Source: a bacterium (GTDB lineage Archaea; Thermoproteota; Nitrososphaeria; Nitrososphaerales; Gagatemarchaeaceae). From it: a stretch of DNA of 64,000 nt. Made by a program: the position numbers and the translations under genes. Where the stretch lies: assembly GCA_027310575.1 (NCBI GenBank), contig DAIDAO010000052.1, forward strand, positions 58,318 to 122,317. Reading direction: 5' to 3'. Of the stretch, positions 26,405 through 34,298 are shown piece after piece. A model generated the notes under the pieces. It was not told the DNA's origin and ran no database searches. It was given only the letters and a program-made list of their open reading frames with translations. Positions within the stretch are counted from its first letter, which is position 1. Each line of letters starts with the position of its first letter.

Positions 26405-26860
26405 TCACCTCGCCACCAGGACAGGGCACGACGCGTGGCTGACCAGGCCCGAGGAGACGCTCCCGAGTATCAACTGCTTGAATCCGGTCATCCCTCTGGT
26501 CCCTACAACAATGAGGTCGGCCTTCTCCGCGGCCGCGAACTTCACGATCGCCTCGACCACGGACGGTGCCTCGATCAGCTCGCCTCTGGCCTTCAGGCCC
26601 GAATCAGCGGCGAGACGGAGGCCTTTGGACAGGACCGCCTGGCCCCCCACCTTCGCTGCGTCCTCCAGGTCTTGGAAGTCAGGGACGGGCATCCCCGACG
26701 CGGCGCTGAATCCGAGAGCGGGGGACGGATAGACGTGCACCAGTATGACGCTCGACCTGTACTTCGCAGCGATCGAGCCGGCTAGCCGGACCGCCTTGAC
26801 GGAGTCCTTCGAGCCGTCGAAGGCCACTATGACCTTCCCGAAGCCGGCGTTGTTGGCCAT
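26405..26860 (-). CDS. universal stress protein (ATP-binding type)
   Basis: A 151-residue single-domain USP. The N-terminal strand is [15 protein letters not shown], and the ATP loop [17 protein letters not shown] matches the G-x2-G-x9-G-S pattern of ATP-binding USPs, so it probably binds ATP, unlike the tandem USP at 8075-8965. The C-terminus is CPVLVAR. First gene of the operon with CBS and P1B ATPase. A TATATAAT box is centred 32 nt upstream of the ATG. Confidence 0.9.
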   Translation of the reverse strand: MANNAGFGKVIVAFDGSKDSVKAVRLAGSIAAKYRSSVILVHVYPSPALGFSAASGMPVPDFQDLEDAAKVGGQAVLSKGLRLAADSGLKARGELIEAPSVVEAIVKFAAAEKADLIVVGTRGMTGFKQLILGSVSSGLVSHASCPVLVAR

Positions 26861-26888
26861 TGTCTCGGGACGGACTGAGGACCCACAC

Positions 26889-26896
26889 TATATAAT
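26889..26896 (-). promoter_or_regulatory. TATA box of the USP-CBS-P1B ATPase operon
   Basis: TATATAAT read on the plus strand gives ATTATATA on the minus strand, centred 32 nt before the USP ATG. The surrounding AATTAGAGAATTATAT contains a repeated GAATT, the most AT-rich stretch in this part of the window. Confidence 0.55.
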
Positions 26897-27045
26897 TCTC
26901 TAATTCTTTTCCCACCTTTGAGAATTGCGACGAGCACGCGACCGCCCCGCCCCGGGCGCCAGATCCCTGGCGCTCCTGCTCCAGCCGTGCCTAAGGCATT
27001 AGCGTGCCCGGAGTTCCCATGAAAGCGAACCTGGTGCCCAATATT

Positions 27046-27058
27046 GATTATCACAATC
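27046..27058. promoter_or_regulatory. possible operator: GATT-ATCAC-AATC inverted repeat
   Basis: A short inverted repeat (GATT and AATC with five bases between) lies about 27 nt upstream of the TATA-like TTTTAA (27077-27082) of the 4-TM gene. Its position would suit a transcription factor site. It is short, so chance is possible. Confidence 0.3.
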
Positions 27059-27076
27059 GAAAATCGTCTTTGGGTC

Positions 27077-27082
27077 TTTTAA
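27077..27082 (+). promoter_or_regulatory. TATA-like box for the 4-TM protein gene
   Basis: TCTTTTAACG is centred 26-27 nt before ATG 27106. It decides the start against the longer track ORF (27004), which would begin upstream of the promoter. Confidence 0.55.
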
Positions 27083-27105
27083 CGCCGCCTCGGAGCGCGG
27101 CGCCT

Positions 27106-27669
27106 ATGGAAAACATGGGCAGCACACGTGCCGCTCAAGGCAAGTGGGCGGGGCGGTTCATATGGGCCGCGATCACCCAGGGACTGGCGTTCACAATCGC
27201 CACCATCCTAGTTCTCGATCCCCTTCAGTATGTCACAGGCACAGCTGACTACTACTCACCAGCAAGAGTCATCGCAAGCGGCGGCGGAGGGACCTGGTTC
27301 TTCACCGGGTTCATCTCCTGGCTCGTCGTAGGCGTGATAGCGACTGCGGTCACAGCCATCTTCTACTACTACATCGAAGACGTGAAAGGAAGGGTCTACA
27401 AGGGGTTCAACAACCTCCTCGCGTGGGGGCACCTCCTCTTCATGAACGTGGGCATCGCAGGCGCGATGATCATCATGTCCTACCAGGGTTACCTGGCCGG
27501 CTGGGCAGCCACTCCGACATCGGCGGGGGGCGGCGGGCTCAACGCGGGTCAGATCCATGAGGAGATCCTCGGCTGGACGACAGAACCGATCGGAGCCCTC
27601 ATCCTTCTTGCCAGCATCGGCGCGCTCTTGGGCGGACTCGGATACGTGCTGGCGAGCAGGGCCAAGTAG
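27106..27669 (+). CDS. hypothetical four-TM membrane protein (187 aa)
   Basis: No family recognised with confidence. Four hydrophobic segments: FIWAAITQGLAFTIATILVL, FFTGFISWLVVGVIATAVTAIF, GHLLFMNVGIAGAMIIMSYQGYLAGW and PIGALILLASIGALLGGLGYVL. A glycine-rich loop (TSAGGGGLNAG) precedes TM4. Conserved-looking histidines in GHLLFMNVG and QIHEEI might be cofactor ligands, and the pattern is loosely like subunits of heme-copper oxidases, but I cannot support a role. Start ATG 27106 follows a TATA-like box by 26-27 nt. Confidence 0.75.
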   Translation: MENMGSTRAAQGKWAGRFIWAAITQGLAFTIATILVLDPLQYVTGTADYYSPARVIASGGGGTWFFTGFISWLVVGVIATAVTAIFYYYIEDVKGRVYKGFNNLLAWGHLLFMNVGIAGAMIIMSYQGYLAGWAATPTSAGGGGLNAGQIHEEILGWTTEPIGALILLASIGALLGGLGYVLASRAK

Positions 27670-27715
27670 GTCCTGCTCCTATCCCCTTTTTCCGCGACCG
27701 TAATCCGGAATAGAC

Positions 27716-27723
27716 TAAAATAA
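27716..27723 (+). promoter_or_regulatory. TATA-like box for the HTH regulator
   Basis: CTAAAATAAG is centred 27-28 nt before the TTG at 27747, consistent with a leaderless mRNA. Confidence 0.55.
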
Positions 27724-27746
27724 GATACGCTTCCGTTTCGCCGCGT

Positions 27747-28109
27747 TTGGAGATTTCCGAGCCGTCTCGGGTCCAGGCGCTAGTGCAGGGACTGGCGGAC
27801 GAATACTCCAGGAAGATCCTGTTGTCTGCCATCCCCAAAGCGAAGTCGGTCGAGGACATGAGCCGCGAGAACGACATCCCTCTGAGCACCTGCTATAGGA
27901 GGGTCCACGAGCTCCTCGACAGCCAGATACTCGTAGTCGAGAAGATCATAGTCACACCGGAGGGAAAGAAGTACGAGCTACTGAGGAGCGCATACAGGGC
28001 GGTCAACGTCACCTTCGACGGCGGGGTGATGAAGGTTGACGCCATCATCAACGAGGACGTAGCCGAGAAGCTGAGGCGCCTCTGGCTGACGATGAAGGAG
28101 GCGAAGTGA
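27747..28109 (+). CDS. winged-helix (ArsR-like) transcriptional regulator
   Basis: A 120-residue wHTH protein. Helices LADEYSRKILLSAIPKAKSVEDMSRENDIPLSTCYRRVHELLDSQIL form the DNA-binding unit, with the recognition helix at LSTCYRRVHEL, followed by the wing (EKIIVTPEGKKYELL). The C-terminal 40 residues probably form a dimer or ligand part. Start TTG 27747 is supported by a TATA-like box 27-28 nt upstream. A small membrane protein of the DUF7521 type follows; such HTH/DUF7521 pairs recur in archaea. Confidence 0.85.
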   Translation: MEISEPSRVQALVQGLADEYSRKILLSAIPKAKSVEDMSRENDIPLSTCYRRVHELLDSQILVVEKIIVTPEGKKYELLRSAYRAVNVTFDGGVMKVDAIINEDVAEKLRRLWLTMKEAK

Positions 28110-28168
28110 CTGCCACCACTTTGCGAACTCAACCATTTAAATCGCAAAGGAGGTGACATCGGCTAGAA

Positions 28169-28444
28169 TTGGACGTAATCTATCTCGACATAGGGCAGGT
28201 GCTTATCCTGCTCTTTGGGGGCGTGGTCGTGTACTACGCATACCGGGCCTACGGAAAGACGAAGAGCGCGGCCATGCTCCTCCTCGCTGTAGGCTTCGCA
28301 TTCGTAGCCATCGGGGCACTGGTCGCCGGCGTGCTCTACAACTTCGACTCCACCGACCTCAGCACACCAATCACAGTTCAGGCGTACAGCCAGGCTGTGG
28401 GCTTCTTCATAATCGTCTATTCGCTCGCACGCGCGAAAGGCTGA
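28169..28444 (+). CDS. three-TM membrane protein, DUF7521-like
   Basis: A 91-residue protein with three hydrophobic segments: VLILLFGGVVVYYAYRAY, MLLLAVGFAFVAIGALVAGVLY and QAVGFFIIVYSLARAKG. This layout matches DUF7521 proteins found next to archaeal HTH regulators. Start is TTG 28169. A perfect Shine-Dalgarno-like GGAGGTGA ends 12 nt before it, and an ATTTAAAT box is centred about 30 nt upstream, so it may be transcribed alone or with the regulator gene. It may be a membrane sensor or partner for the HTH protein (inference). Confidence 0.75.
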   Translation: MDVIYLDIGQVLILLFGGVVVYYAYRAYGKTKSAAMLLLAVGFAFVAIGALVAGVLYNFDSTDLSTPITVQAYSQAVGFFIIVYSLARAKG

Positions 28445-28466
28445 GGCGGAGGAGCGCTTCGGGTGT

Positions 28467-31160
28467 TCAGCGCCTCTTGGCTCCGAGCGGGAGAGGCGCC
28501 TCCACCTGGGCGACCTTTACCCGGAAGTCCACTACGGTGGCTTCGTCTCCGTGCATGATGACGGGGTTGAGGTCCAGCTCCACCACCTCCGGGAGGTCTT
28601 CCACCATGGCCGAGACCCTCAGTATGACCTGCTCGAGTGCCCCGACGTTGTAGGACGGGCCCCCCCTGTAGCCCGTAAGCAGCGGGAAGGTCTTCAGCGA
28701 GCGGACCATCTCGTCAGCGTCTCTCTCTGTGAGCGGCGCCAGCCTCGCAGCAGCGTCCTTCAGCAGCTCCACCATGGTACCCCCGGCTCCGCAGGCCACG
28801 AGCGAGCCGAATACAGGGTCTCCGGTCACCCCCACTATCATCTCCGCGCCCGCGGGGACCATCTTCTGGACGAGGAAGCCCTGCGCCTTGAAGCCCTGCT
28901 CTCTCAGCCTTCCTGCCATCAGCTGCGCCTCTCTCCTGACCTGGTCTTCGCCGGACAGTCCGAGCTTCACTGCGCCGCTCTCTGTCTTGTGGAGCAGCCC
29001 CTCCGCGACCCCCTTCAGTACGACCGGCCCGCCCATCTCCCCGGCGGCCCGGGCAGCCTCGTCCGGCGTGGCTGCGCGCACGGTCCTGGCGATCGGGATG
29101 CCGTAGGCCCCGAGGAGCGATTCGGCCTCCTCCGGGTTCAGCCATCCCGGCCCCCTCGCGAGCGCCTTCGCGACTGTGCCCACTGCCAGCTCCTTTCTGA
29201 TGTCAGTGAACTTCGGTATCCGGCTGGGAGGAGTCCTGAGCCAGTCGCCGTATTCAGCCGCCCTCCACAGGGCCCTGGCCGCGACCTCGGGAAACGGGTA
29301 GGACGGCACCTGCACCTCCCCGTCGCTCAGTATCTCAGAGATGCCGTGGTGGGCCATGAAGGTGGCTAGGACGGTGACTCTTCCGCGTAGGTCTCTGGCA
29401 GCGCTCAGGATCTCCTTTGCTATGTCTTCGGGCTTTATCGCGATTGGGGGGACGAAGAGCACCATGATCGAGTCGATGTCTGCGTCCTTCGCGACTGTCC
29501 TCATCACCCTGCCGAAGTCCGGGGCGGTGGCCGACGCTATCATGTCCACCGGGTTCCTCACCCCGGCGTCCTTGTTGAGGTGGGCCCTGAGTTCGTTCTG
29601 GACCGCGGCAGAGAACTCAGGCACCGCCAGGCCCCTGTCCTCGCAGGCGTCGGCGGCCAGGATCCCAGCCCCGCCCGCGTTCGTGATGATCGCGACCTTC
29701 TTCCCCTTGGGGATCGGCTGGGTGGTGAGCAGCGCTGCCACGTCGAACATCTCCCCCAGGGTGTCCATCCGGATCACCCCGGCCTGATGGAAGAGGGCGT
29801 CCACTGTGACGTCTGAAGAAGCGAGCAGCGCGCCCGTGTGGGACTGCGTGGCCCTGAAACCGGCCGACGACCTCCCGCTCTTTACCGCAAGTATGGGCTT
29901 CCGCCGTGTGACCCGCTTTGCGATCCTAGCGAACTTCCGCGGGTTGCCGAACGACTCCAGGTAGAGGAGTATGAGGTCAGTCATGTCGTCTGACTCCCAG
30001 TAGGTGAGCAGGTCGTTCCCCGAGATGTCTGCCTTGTTCCCGACCGAGATGAAAGAGGACATGCCCAGGCCCAGCTTGTTCGCGTGCTCTATCACAGCTA
30101 TTCCGAGGGCTCCCGACTGCGAAAGGAAGCCTATCCTCCCGGGCTTGGGCGCGAAGGGCGAGAACTGGGCGTTCAGGCTGATGCGGGGCTCGGTGTTTAT
30201 CAGGCCCATGCAGTTGGGGCCCACCAGCCTCATCCCTGATTCGCGGCAGACATCCATGAGCTGCTGCTGCAGCGCGTTCCCCTCACCCCCTATCTCTGCG
30301 AACCCTGCGGATATCACCACCAGGGCCTTCACCCCCTTCTGGGCGCACTCCCTGGCTACCTGGATGACGTAGCGTGCCGGGACCACGACCACGGCAAGGT
30401 CCACCTGGCCCGGACAGTCGAGGACAGACTTGTAGGCAGGTACGGATTGCACCACCTCCGAGCTCGGGTTGACAGGATAGACCGGGCCGGCGAACCCGCC
30501 GTCGAGGACATTGTGGAACAGCCTCCCGCCTATGGAGTCGCGCTCCTTCGAAGCCCCGATCACAGCCACGGCCCTTGGCTCGAGGAAGTTCCTCACGGCA
30601 GCCACGACAGAGAAGGATTCGCGCTTCTCGAACACCTCCACGGTGCTGAGCTCCACCGAAGTCGGGAACTCGACCTTGAGCACCCCCGGCCCGATCTTGG
30701 TGGATGTGGGGAAGCCTAGTTCGTGGAGGAGGTTGATCATGGCCGCGTTGTCAGGGGCGACGGATGCCTCGAACAGGGTGACTCCGTTCCGGTTGGCCAC
30801 TTGTGCGAGCTGTCCGAGCAGAATCGACCCCAGACCCTTCCCCCGGAAAGCGTCCGCTATGACCACACCCACCTTCGCCTTGGCACTCTCCTCCCTCTCG
30901 TAGAAGGCCAGTCCGACTATCCCCCCCTCGCGGAGGGCCGCGAGCACGTGCACCGCCCCGCCCGGCACTATCCTCTTCGCCAGCTCCTTCCTGTCCTCGG
31001 GCGCGCCGAACATCAGCGCGACCGTCCTGTCTGCGAGGCCTGCCACGAACCTCTCGACCAGTCCGAGGTCCCCGCCGTTGAGAGACCTCACCCTGGCCAT
31101 CGAGCCGTCCGAGAGCACCACGTCGGCGCCCTGCTTCACCTCTGCTCCCTTCGTCACCAT
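28467..31160 (-). CDS. ADP-forming acyl-CoA synthetase fused to N-terminal GNAT acetyltransferase
   Basis: An 897-residue multidomain protein. Residues about 20-160 are a GNAT domain with an acetyl-CoA loop DAFRGKGLGSILL. Then come a CoA-binding domain (NFLEPRAVAVIGASKERDSIGG), the succinyl-CoA-ligase-like domains (GFLSQSGALGIAV and the phosphohistidine motif QSHTGALLAS), and an ATP-grasp domain (about 680-897; GGPVVLKGVAEGLLHKTE). The family makes acyl-CoA from acid, ATP and CoA with ADP release, or the reverse. Bacterial Pat acetyltransferases share these domains, but as I recall have lost the catalytic histidine; here it is retained, so synthetase activity is plausible. Start ATG 31160. 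Substrate could be acetate or a hydroxy acid. Confidence 0.92.
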   Translation of the reverse strand: MVTKGAEVKQGADVVLSDGSMARVRSLNGGDLGLVERFVAGLADRTVALMFGAPEDRKELAKRIVPGGAVHVLAALREGGIVGLAFYEREESAKAKVGVVIADAFRGKGLGSILLGQLAQVANRNGVTLFEASVAPDNAAMINLLHELGFPTSTKIGPGVLKVEFPTSVELSTVEVFEKRESFSVVAAVRNFLEPRAVAVIGASKERDSIGGRLFHNVLDGGFAGPVYPVNPSSEVVQSVPAYKSVLDCPGQVDLAVVVVPARYVIQVARECAQKGVKALVVISAGFAEIGGEGNALQQQLMDVCRESGMRLVGPNCMGLINTEPRISLNAQFSPFAPKPGRIGFLSQSGALGIAVIEHANKLGLGMSSFISVGNKADISGNDLLTYWESDDMTDLILLYLESFGNPRKFARIAKRVTRRKPILAVKSGRSSAGFRATQSHTGALLASSDVTVDALFHQAGVIRMDTLGEMFDVAALLTTQPIPKGKKVAIITNAGGAGILAADACEDRGLAVPEFSAAVQNELRAHLNKDAGVRNPVDMIASATAPDFGRVMRTVAKDADIDSIMVLFVPPIAIKPEDIAKEILSAARDLRGRVTVLATFMAHHGISEILSDGEVQVPSYPFPEVAARALWRAAEYGDWLRTPPSRIPKFTDIRKELAVGTVAKALARGPGWLNPEEAESLLGAYGIPIARTVRAATPDEAARAAGEMGGPVVLKGVAEGLLHKTESGAVKLGLSGEDQVRREAQLMAGRLREQGFKAQGFLVQKMVPAGAEMIVGVTGDPVFGSLVACGAGGTMVELLKDAAARLAPLTERDADEMVRSLKTFPLLTGYRGGPSYNVGALEQVILRVSAMVEDLPEVVELDLNPVIMHGDEATVVDFRVKVAQVEAPLPLGAKRR

Positions 31161-31386
31161 GCGGCTTCGAGCCGGCTGGCTCTGCCTCCCCCAATAAACC
31201 CTCAGACGATTCTCAAATCCTGCAACGGTGGGCCCGCCAGGGGGCAGATTCTAAAGAGAGCTCGCGCCGAACGGGCTGCTGAGCTGAAGAAAAGATGGGA
31301 GCAGGCTGCATCCGAGCGGGAACCTGTGCATCAGCCGATGCGGGTTCGAAGAATTTAAGAAGGGAACGCGGAGGCGCGTCCGAGAG

Positions 31387-32349
31387 TTGAAACCTGAAAG
31401 AAGGACAGGGATGAGTTCGGCCGGCGTAGTGGTCGTACTCCTCGTCCTTTCACTGGGGGTCGTCTCTGTGGTCTACGTGACCTCGACGCAGGCCTCGAAT
31501 GACCAGCTCACGTCGCAGAATCAGCAGATATCCGCGCTGAAGACCGAGCTGCAGCAGCTGGCGACGAAGTTCGCGCTAGGGCAGGGGACTGCGGGAGCCA
31601 ACCTCACCCTCCCGGTGATGAATCAGGCGCCGACGATACGGAGCATAGTCGAGACCTGGTATCTTTCGTCGTCCGCCCACCAGGACAGGTTCGACCCGTC
31701 GTTCATAATCGTGAACCAGGGGGACACTGTTCGCCTCACTCTCATAGACAACGACACTGTCGCCCATGACTTCGTTATCGGCCCGCCGTACAAGATCATA
31801 GTCAACGCGACCGTGCCAGGGCTCGTCAACGACCTCACGGGACAGAACTTCACGACGCCGTCGAGAAACAACTCTCCGGGCGTGACCGTCACAGGCACGC
31901 CGGGGAACGTGACCGCCACCTACTCGTTCGTCGCGTCGTATTCGGGGATCTACGAGTTCGTCTGCACGTACCACGCACAGGTGGGGATGATAGGGTACCT
32001 TGTGGTGCTCCCCAACGCCGCGTTCTCGACCAAGACCACCACGAGCACGTCAGGGGCAGCGCCCAGCACGGTCTCGGTCAGCATCCTGCCCGGATCCGGG
32101 ACGAACACTTCGAGCAAGGGCTTCTCCCCGGAGACGATAACCGTGGTCCTTGGCGTCAACAACACGGTGACGTGGACGAACAACGACACCTCCCCCCACA
32201 CCGTGACCTCGGACGGAGGCACGTTCGACTCTGGGAACCTCGCGCCTGGGCAGTCCTACACGTACACGTTCACGGCCCCGGGGACGTACACTTACCATTG
32301 CACGTACCATCCGTGGATGGTGGCCACGGTCATAGTGAAGTCAGGCTAG
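31387..32349 (+). CDS. membrane-anchored protein with two cupredoxin domains
   Basis: A 320-residue exported copper protein. An N-terminal anchor (VVVVLLVLSLGVVSVVYVTS) is followed by a short coiled coil (NQQISALKTELQQLATKF). Cupredoxin domain 1 (about 75-212) has a His in VAHDFVIG and the copper loop CTYHAQVGM. Domain 2 (about 225-320) has SPHTV and the shorter loop CTYHPWM. All type 1 copper ligands (2 His, Cys, Met) appear present in both. A Ser/Thr-rich linker joins them. Probable role is electron carrier at the outer membrane face, perhaps to a terminal oxidase. Start TTG 31387 follows a GAATTTAAG box by 31 nt; ATG 31411 is an alternative. Confidence 0.88.
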   Translation: MKPERRTGMSSAGVVVVLLVLSLGVVSVVYVTSTQASNDQLTSQNQQISALKTELQQLATKFALGQGTAGANLTLPVMNQAPTIRSIVETWYLSSSAHQDRFDPSFIIVNQGDTVRLTLIDNDTVAHDFVIGPPYKIIVNATVPGLVNDLTGQNFTTPSRNNSPGVTVTGTPGNVTATYSFVASYSGIYEFVCTYHAQVGMIGYLVVLPNAAFSTKTTTSTSGAAPSTVSVSILPGSGTNTSSKGFSPETITVVLGVNNTVTWTNNDTSPHTVTSDGGTFDSGNLAPGQSYTYTFTAPGTYTYHCTYHPWMVATVIVKSG

Positions 32350-32669
32350 CGCAGGGCTTCTGCCTGGATGAGTTCGGATAGCTTCTGGAAGTAGAGCCTC
32401 GTCGCCATCGGCATGCCGTCCAGGTTCCTGTCTATGGCATCGATGACGTACTTGATGGCCCGCCTCGATGACTTGAACTCGAACTTCATCGGCAATATGG
32501 GGTCCTGGATGACGTCGATCGAGTCGACCAGATGGCTGGGGGCATGGGCCCTTGCGTCGCTCGCAATCCTCTGATACCAGCCGGACAGGACGTTTGGGTC
32601 GAGGCCGAGCTTGAGGTCCTCGATCTCCTTCAGCAGCCTGTTGAGCACGAGCATCTCTTCGTTAGCCAT
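32346..32669 (-). CDS. hypothetical alpha-helical protein (107 aa)
   Basis: Not recognised. The sequence is largely helical with charged and leucine-rich stretches (MLVLNRLLKEIEDLKLGLD; RRAIKYVIDAIDRNLDGMP). There are no cysteines and no membrane segment. ATG start at 32669, with a TATA-like CTTAAAC about 36 nt upstream. Its stop shares CTAG with the convergent cupredoxin gene. It could be a small DNA- or protein-binding adaptor; no function is assigned. Confidence 0.7.
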   Translation of the reverse strand: MANEEMLVLNRLLKEIEDLKLGLDPNVLSGWYQRIASDARAHAPSHLVDSIDVIQDPILPMKFEFKSSRRAIKYVIDAIDRNLDGMPMATRLYFQKLSELIQAEALR

Positions 32670-32739
32670 GGCTCTACGCGGTTGAGATTGCCGAGGGGCC
32701 AGTTTAAGGGAAAGTGTGTAAGATTGTTGGTAGCAGTGT

Positions 32740-33150
32740 CTAGCTGCAACGCATCTCGAACAGCTCGGTCTTCTCGTATTCGGCCTCCCAGACGTGCGTG
32801 CTGTTCCTCCCTCTTCTCACAGCGAGGAGCGTGTATCCCTCGGGGGCGTCCTTGTAGGCGCGCTGGAGGATGGACAGGGCGGGCTCAGAGTCCTCGTCGA
32901 AGCTCCGCACGACGTGCTGCCTGAACTTCTCGATCTCTTTCATGTAGTCGGAGAGGCAGAGGGTCCTGCCCTGCAGCTTGGATGAAGTGAGGAGCTTCAC
33001 CTCGGTCCCGCACGCTTCGCACCTGACCTTCTGCATCCCGTCGCTCAAGCAGACCCTGCCGACGCCTACCACCATAGGGAACGTGCCCGGCTGATCTTCT
33101 GAGGCCCCGCACATGACGCACTTGGCAAGCCCCTTCGGGGAGTGCTGCAA
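32740..33150 (-). CDS. zinc-ribbon protein of unknown function (136 aa)
   Basis: Two CxxC pairs, CVMC (residues 11-14) and CEAC, lie in a likely zinc-ribbon N-terminal half; two more cysteines (RVCLSDG, TLCLSDY) occur in a repeated xCLSDx context. The C-terminal half (about 70-136) is a mixed alpha/beta region, EGYTLLAVRRGRNSTHVWEAEYEKTELF. TTG start 33150 lies about 29 nt from a TATA-like CTTAAATC shared with the divergent MR/MLE gene. Possibly a transcription or translation accessory protein; not recognised. Confidence 0.7.
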   Translation of the reverse strand: MQHSPKGLAKCVMCGASEDQPGTFPMVVGVGRVCLSDGMQKVRCEACGTEVKLLTSSKLQGRTLCLSDYMKEIEKFRQHVVRSFDEDSEPALSILQRAYKDAPEGYTLLAVRRGRNSTHVWEAEYEKTELFEMRCS

Positions 33151-33175
33151 CTCGGCGCAAACCCGCCGCCAATTG

Positions 33176-33183
33176 ATTTAAGG
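33176..33183. promoter_or_regulatory. single TATA element between two divergent start codons
   Basis: ATTTAAGG (CCTTAAAT on the other strand) is the only AT-rich stretch in the 56-bp gap. Its centre is about 27-28 nt from ATG 33207 on the plus strand and about 29-30 nt from TTG 33150 on the minus strand, so one element is correctly placed for both genes. Confidence 0.6.
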
Positions 33184-33206
33184 TTGCCCTGAGGGCGCGG
33201 GTCCTG

Positions 33207-34292
33207 ATGAGGATAGAGTCCGTAGAGGCGTTCCCCATCAAGATCAAGGTCAAGGAAGACCTTCGCGGCGGCACTTTTGGTTACTCCCATTATCAGACAG
33301 TCCTCGTTAGGGCGACCGTGGACGGCGTGGAAGGGTGGGGGGAGGCGATGACTAGGTCTGACCCGGTGGCCACCGCTCTCCTGGTGAGACACCTGGGAAA
33401 CGGAATCGCGGGCGCAGAGGAGCGGGGGGTGAAGAGCGCCTGGGAGAAGGCATGGAGGGGGCTGCGCATCCGGGGGCACACCAGAGGGGTCGACGTCGAG
33501 GCGCTGAGCGGGATCGAGATCGCGCTCCATGACGCTCTGGGGAAGATCCGGAAGGAACCCCTCTGCAGGATCTTTTCGAAGTCCCCCGCCGCAGAGGTGC
33601 CTGTGTTCGCAGGCTCGTTCTTCTCGTCGAGGGGGTCGCTGGAGGACCAGGTCGAATTCGCGAGGAGCAGGGGACTGGCCGGAGCGAAGGTCAAGGTGGG
33701 GTTCGGCGTCGACAGGGACTTCCGCACGCTCCGGGGGGTGAGGAAGGTCTGGCAGGAGGGGATGCTGGTGGCGGACGCGAACGGCGCGTACGACGCGAAG
33801 GGGGCGAGGAAGGCGTGCTCAGCCTTCTCCGGCCTCGGGCTCGCGTGGTTCGAGGAGCCCGTCCTCTCCGACGATCTGGAAGGGTACCGCTCCCTTCGGG
33901 GCTCGGAGGTGAAGATCGGCGCCGGCGAGAGCTGGTTCCCAGGGGACTTTCAGGCACCGATCGACGACCGGCTGATCGGGGTGGTCGAGCCGAGCGTCAG
34001 CAGGTGCGGAGGGGTGAGGGTGGAGGTCGAGGTCGCAAAGAAGGCAAGGAGAAGTGGGATAGCCTTCTCCCCCATGACGGGGATGAACTCTGCCATCTCG
34101 TTGGCCGCGTCCCTGCATGCTGCCGCGGCTGTGGGCACGGTCGGGGTGGAGTACAACCCGTTCCAGAATCCGATCCAGACCGACCTCGCGGCCGGCATGA
34201 AAGAGCCCCGTGGGGGGAGGGTGCGGGTCCCGACCGGCGCAGGTCTGGGAATCGAGGTGGACCTCCGCTTCGTCAGGGCGAACGCTGCCTAG
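33207..34292 (+). CDS. enolase-superfamily enzyme (mandelate racemase/muconate lactonizing type)
   Basis: A 361-residue MR/MLE-type protein. The N-terminal capping domain begins MRIESVEAFPIKIKVKED. In the barrel, the catalytic Lys motif is KVKVG, and the three metal ligands lie in VADANGAYD, WFEEPVL and GAGESW. The family abstracts an alpha-proton of a carboxylate; sugar-acid dehydratases, dipeptide epimerases and o-succinylbenzoate synthase all belong here, so the exact substrate is open. Leaderless ATG start, divergent from the zinc-ribbon gene. Confidence 0.85.
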   Translation: MRIESVEAFPIKIKVKEDLRGGTFGYSHYQTVLVRATVDGVEGWGEAMTRSDPVATALLVRHLGNGIAGAEERGVKSAWEKAWRGLRIRGHTRGVDVEALSGIEIALHDALGKIRKEPLCRIFSKSPAAEVPVFAGSFFSSRGSLEDQVEFARSRGLAGAKVKVGFGVDRDFRTLRGVRKVWQEGMLVADANGAYDAKGARKACSAFSGLGLAWFEEPVLSDDLEGYRSLRGSEVKIGAGESWFPGDFQAPIDDRLIGVVEPSVSRCGGVRVEVEVAKKARRSGIAFSPMTGMNSAISLAASLHAAAAVGTVGVEYNPFQNPIQTDLAAGMKEPRGGRVRVPTGAGLGIEVDLRFVRANAA

Positions 34293-34298
34293 CGCCGG

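Noticed and set aside
28149-28156. GGAGGTGA as proof of a leadered mRNA for the DUF7521-like gene
   Set aside because: The TATA-like box upstream would start transcription after this sequence, so it may be inactive unless the gene is read through from the HTH gene; left undecided.
31161-31386. Possible small RNA or tRNA fragment (GGGTTCGAA) upstream of the cupredoxin gene
   Set aside because: The T-loop-like string is not flanked by pairing stems and no cloverleaf or C/D box pattern could be built; only the TATA-like GAATTTAAG near 31356 is supported.
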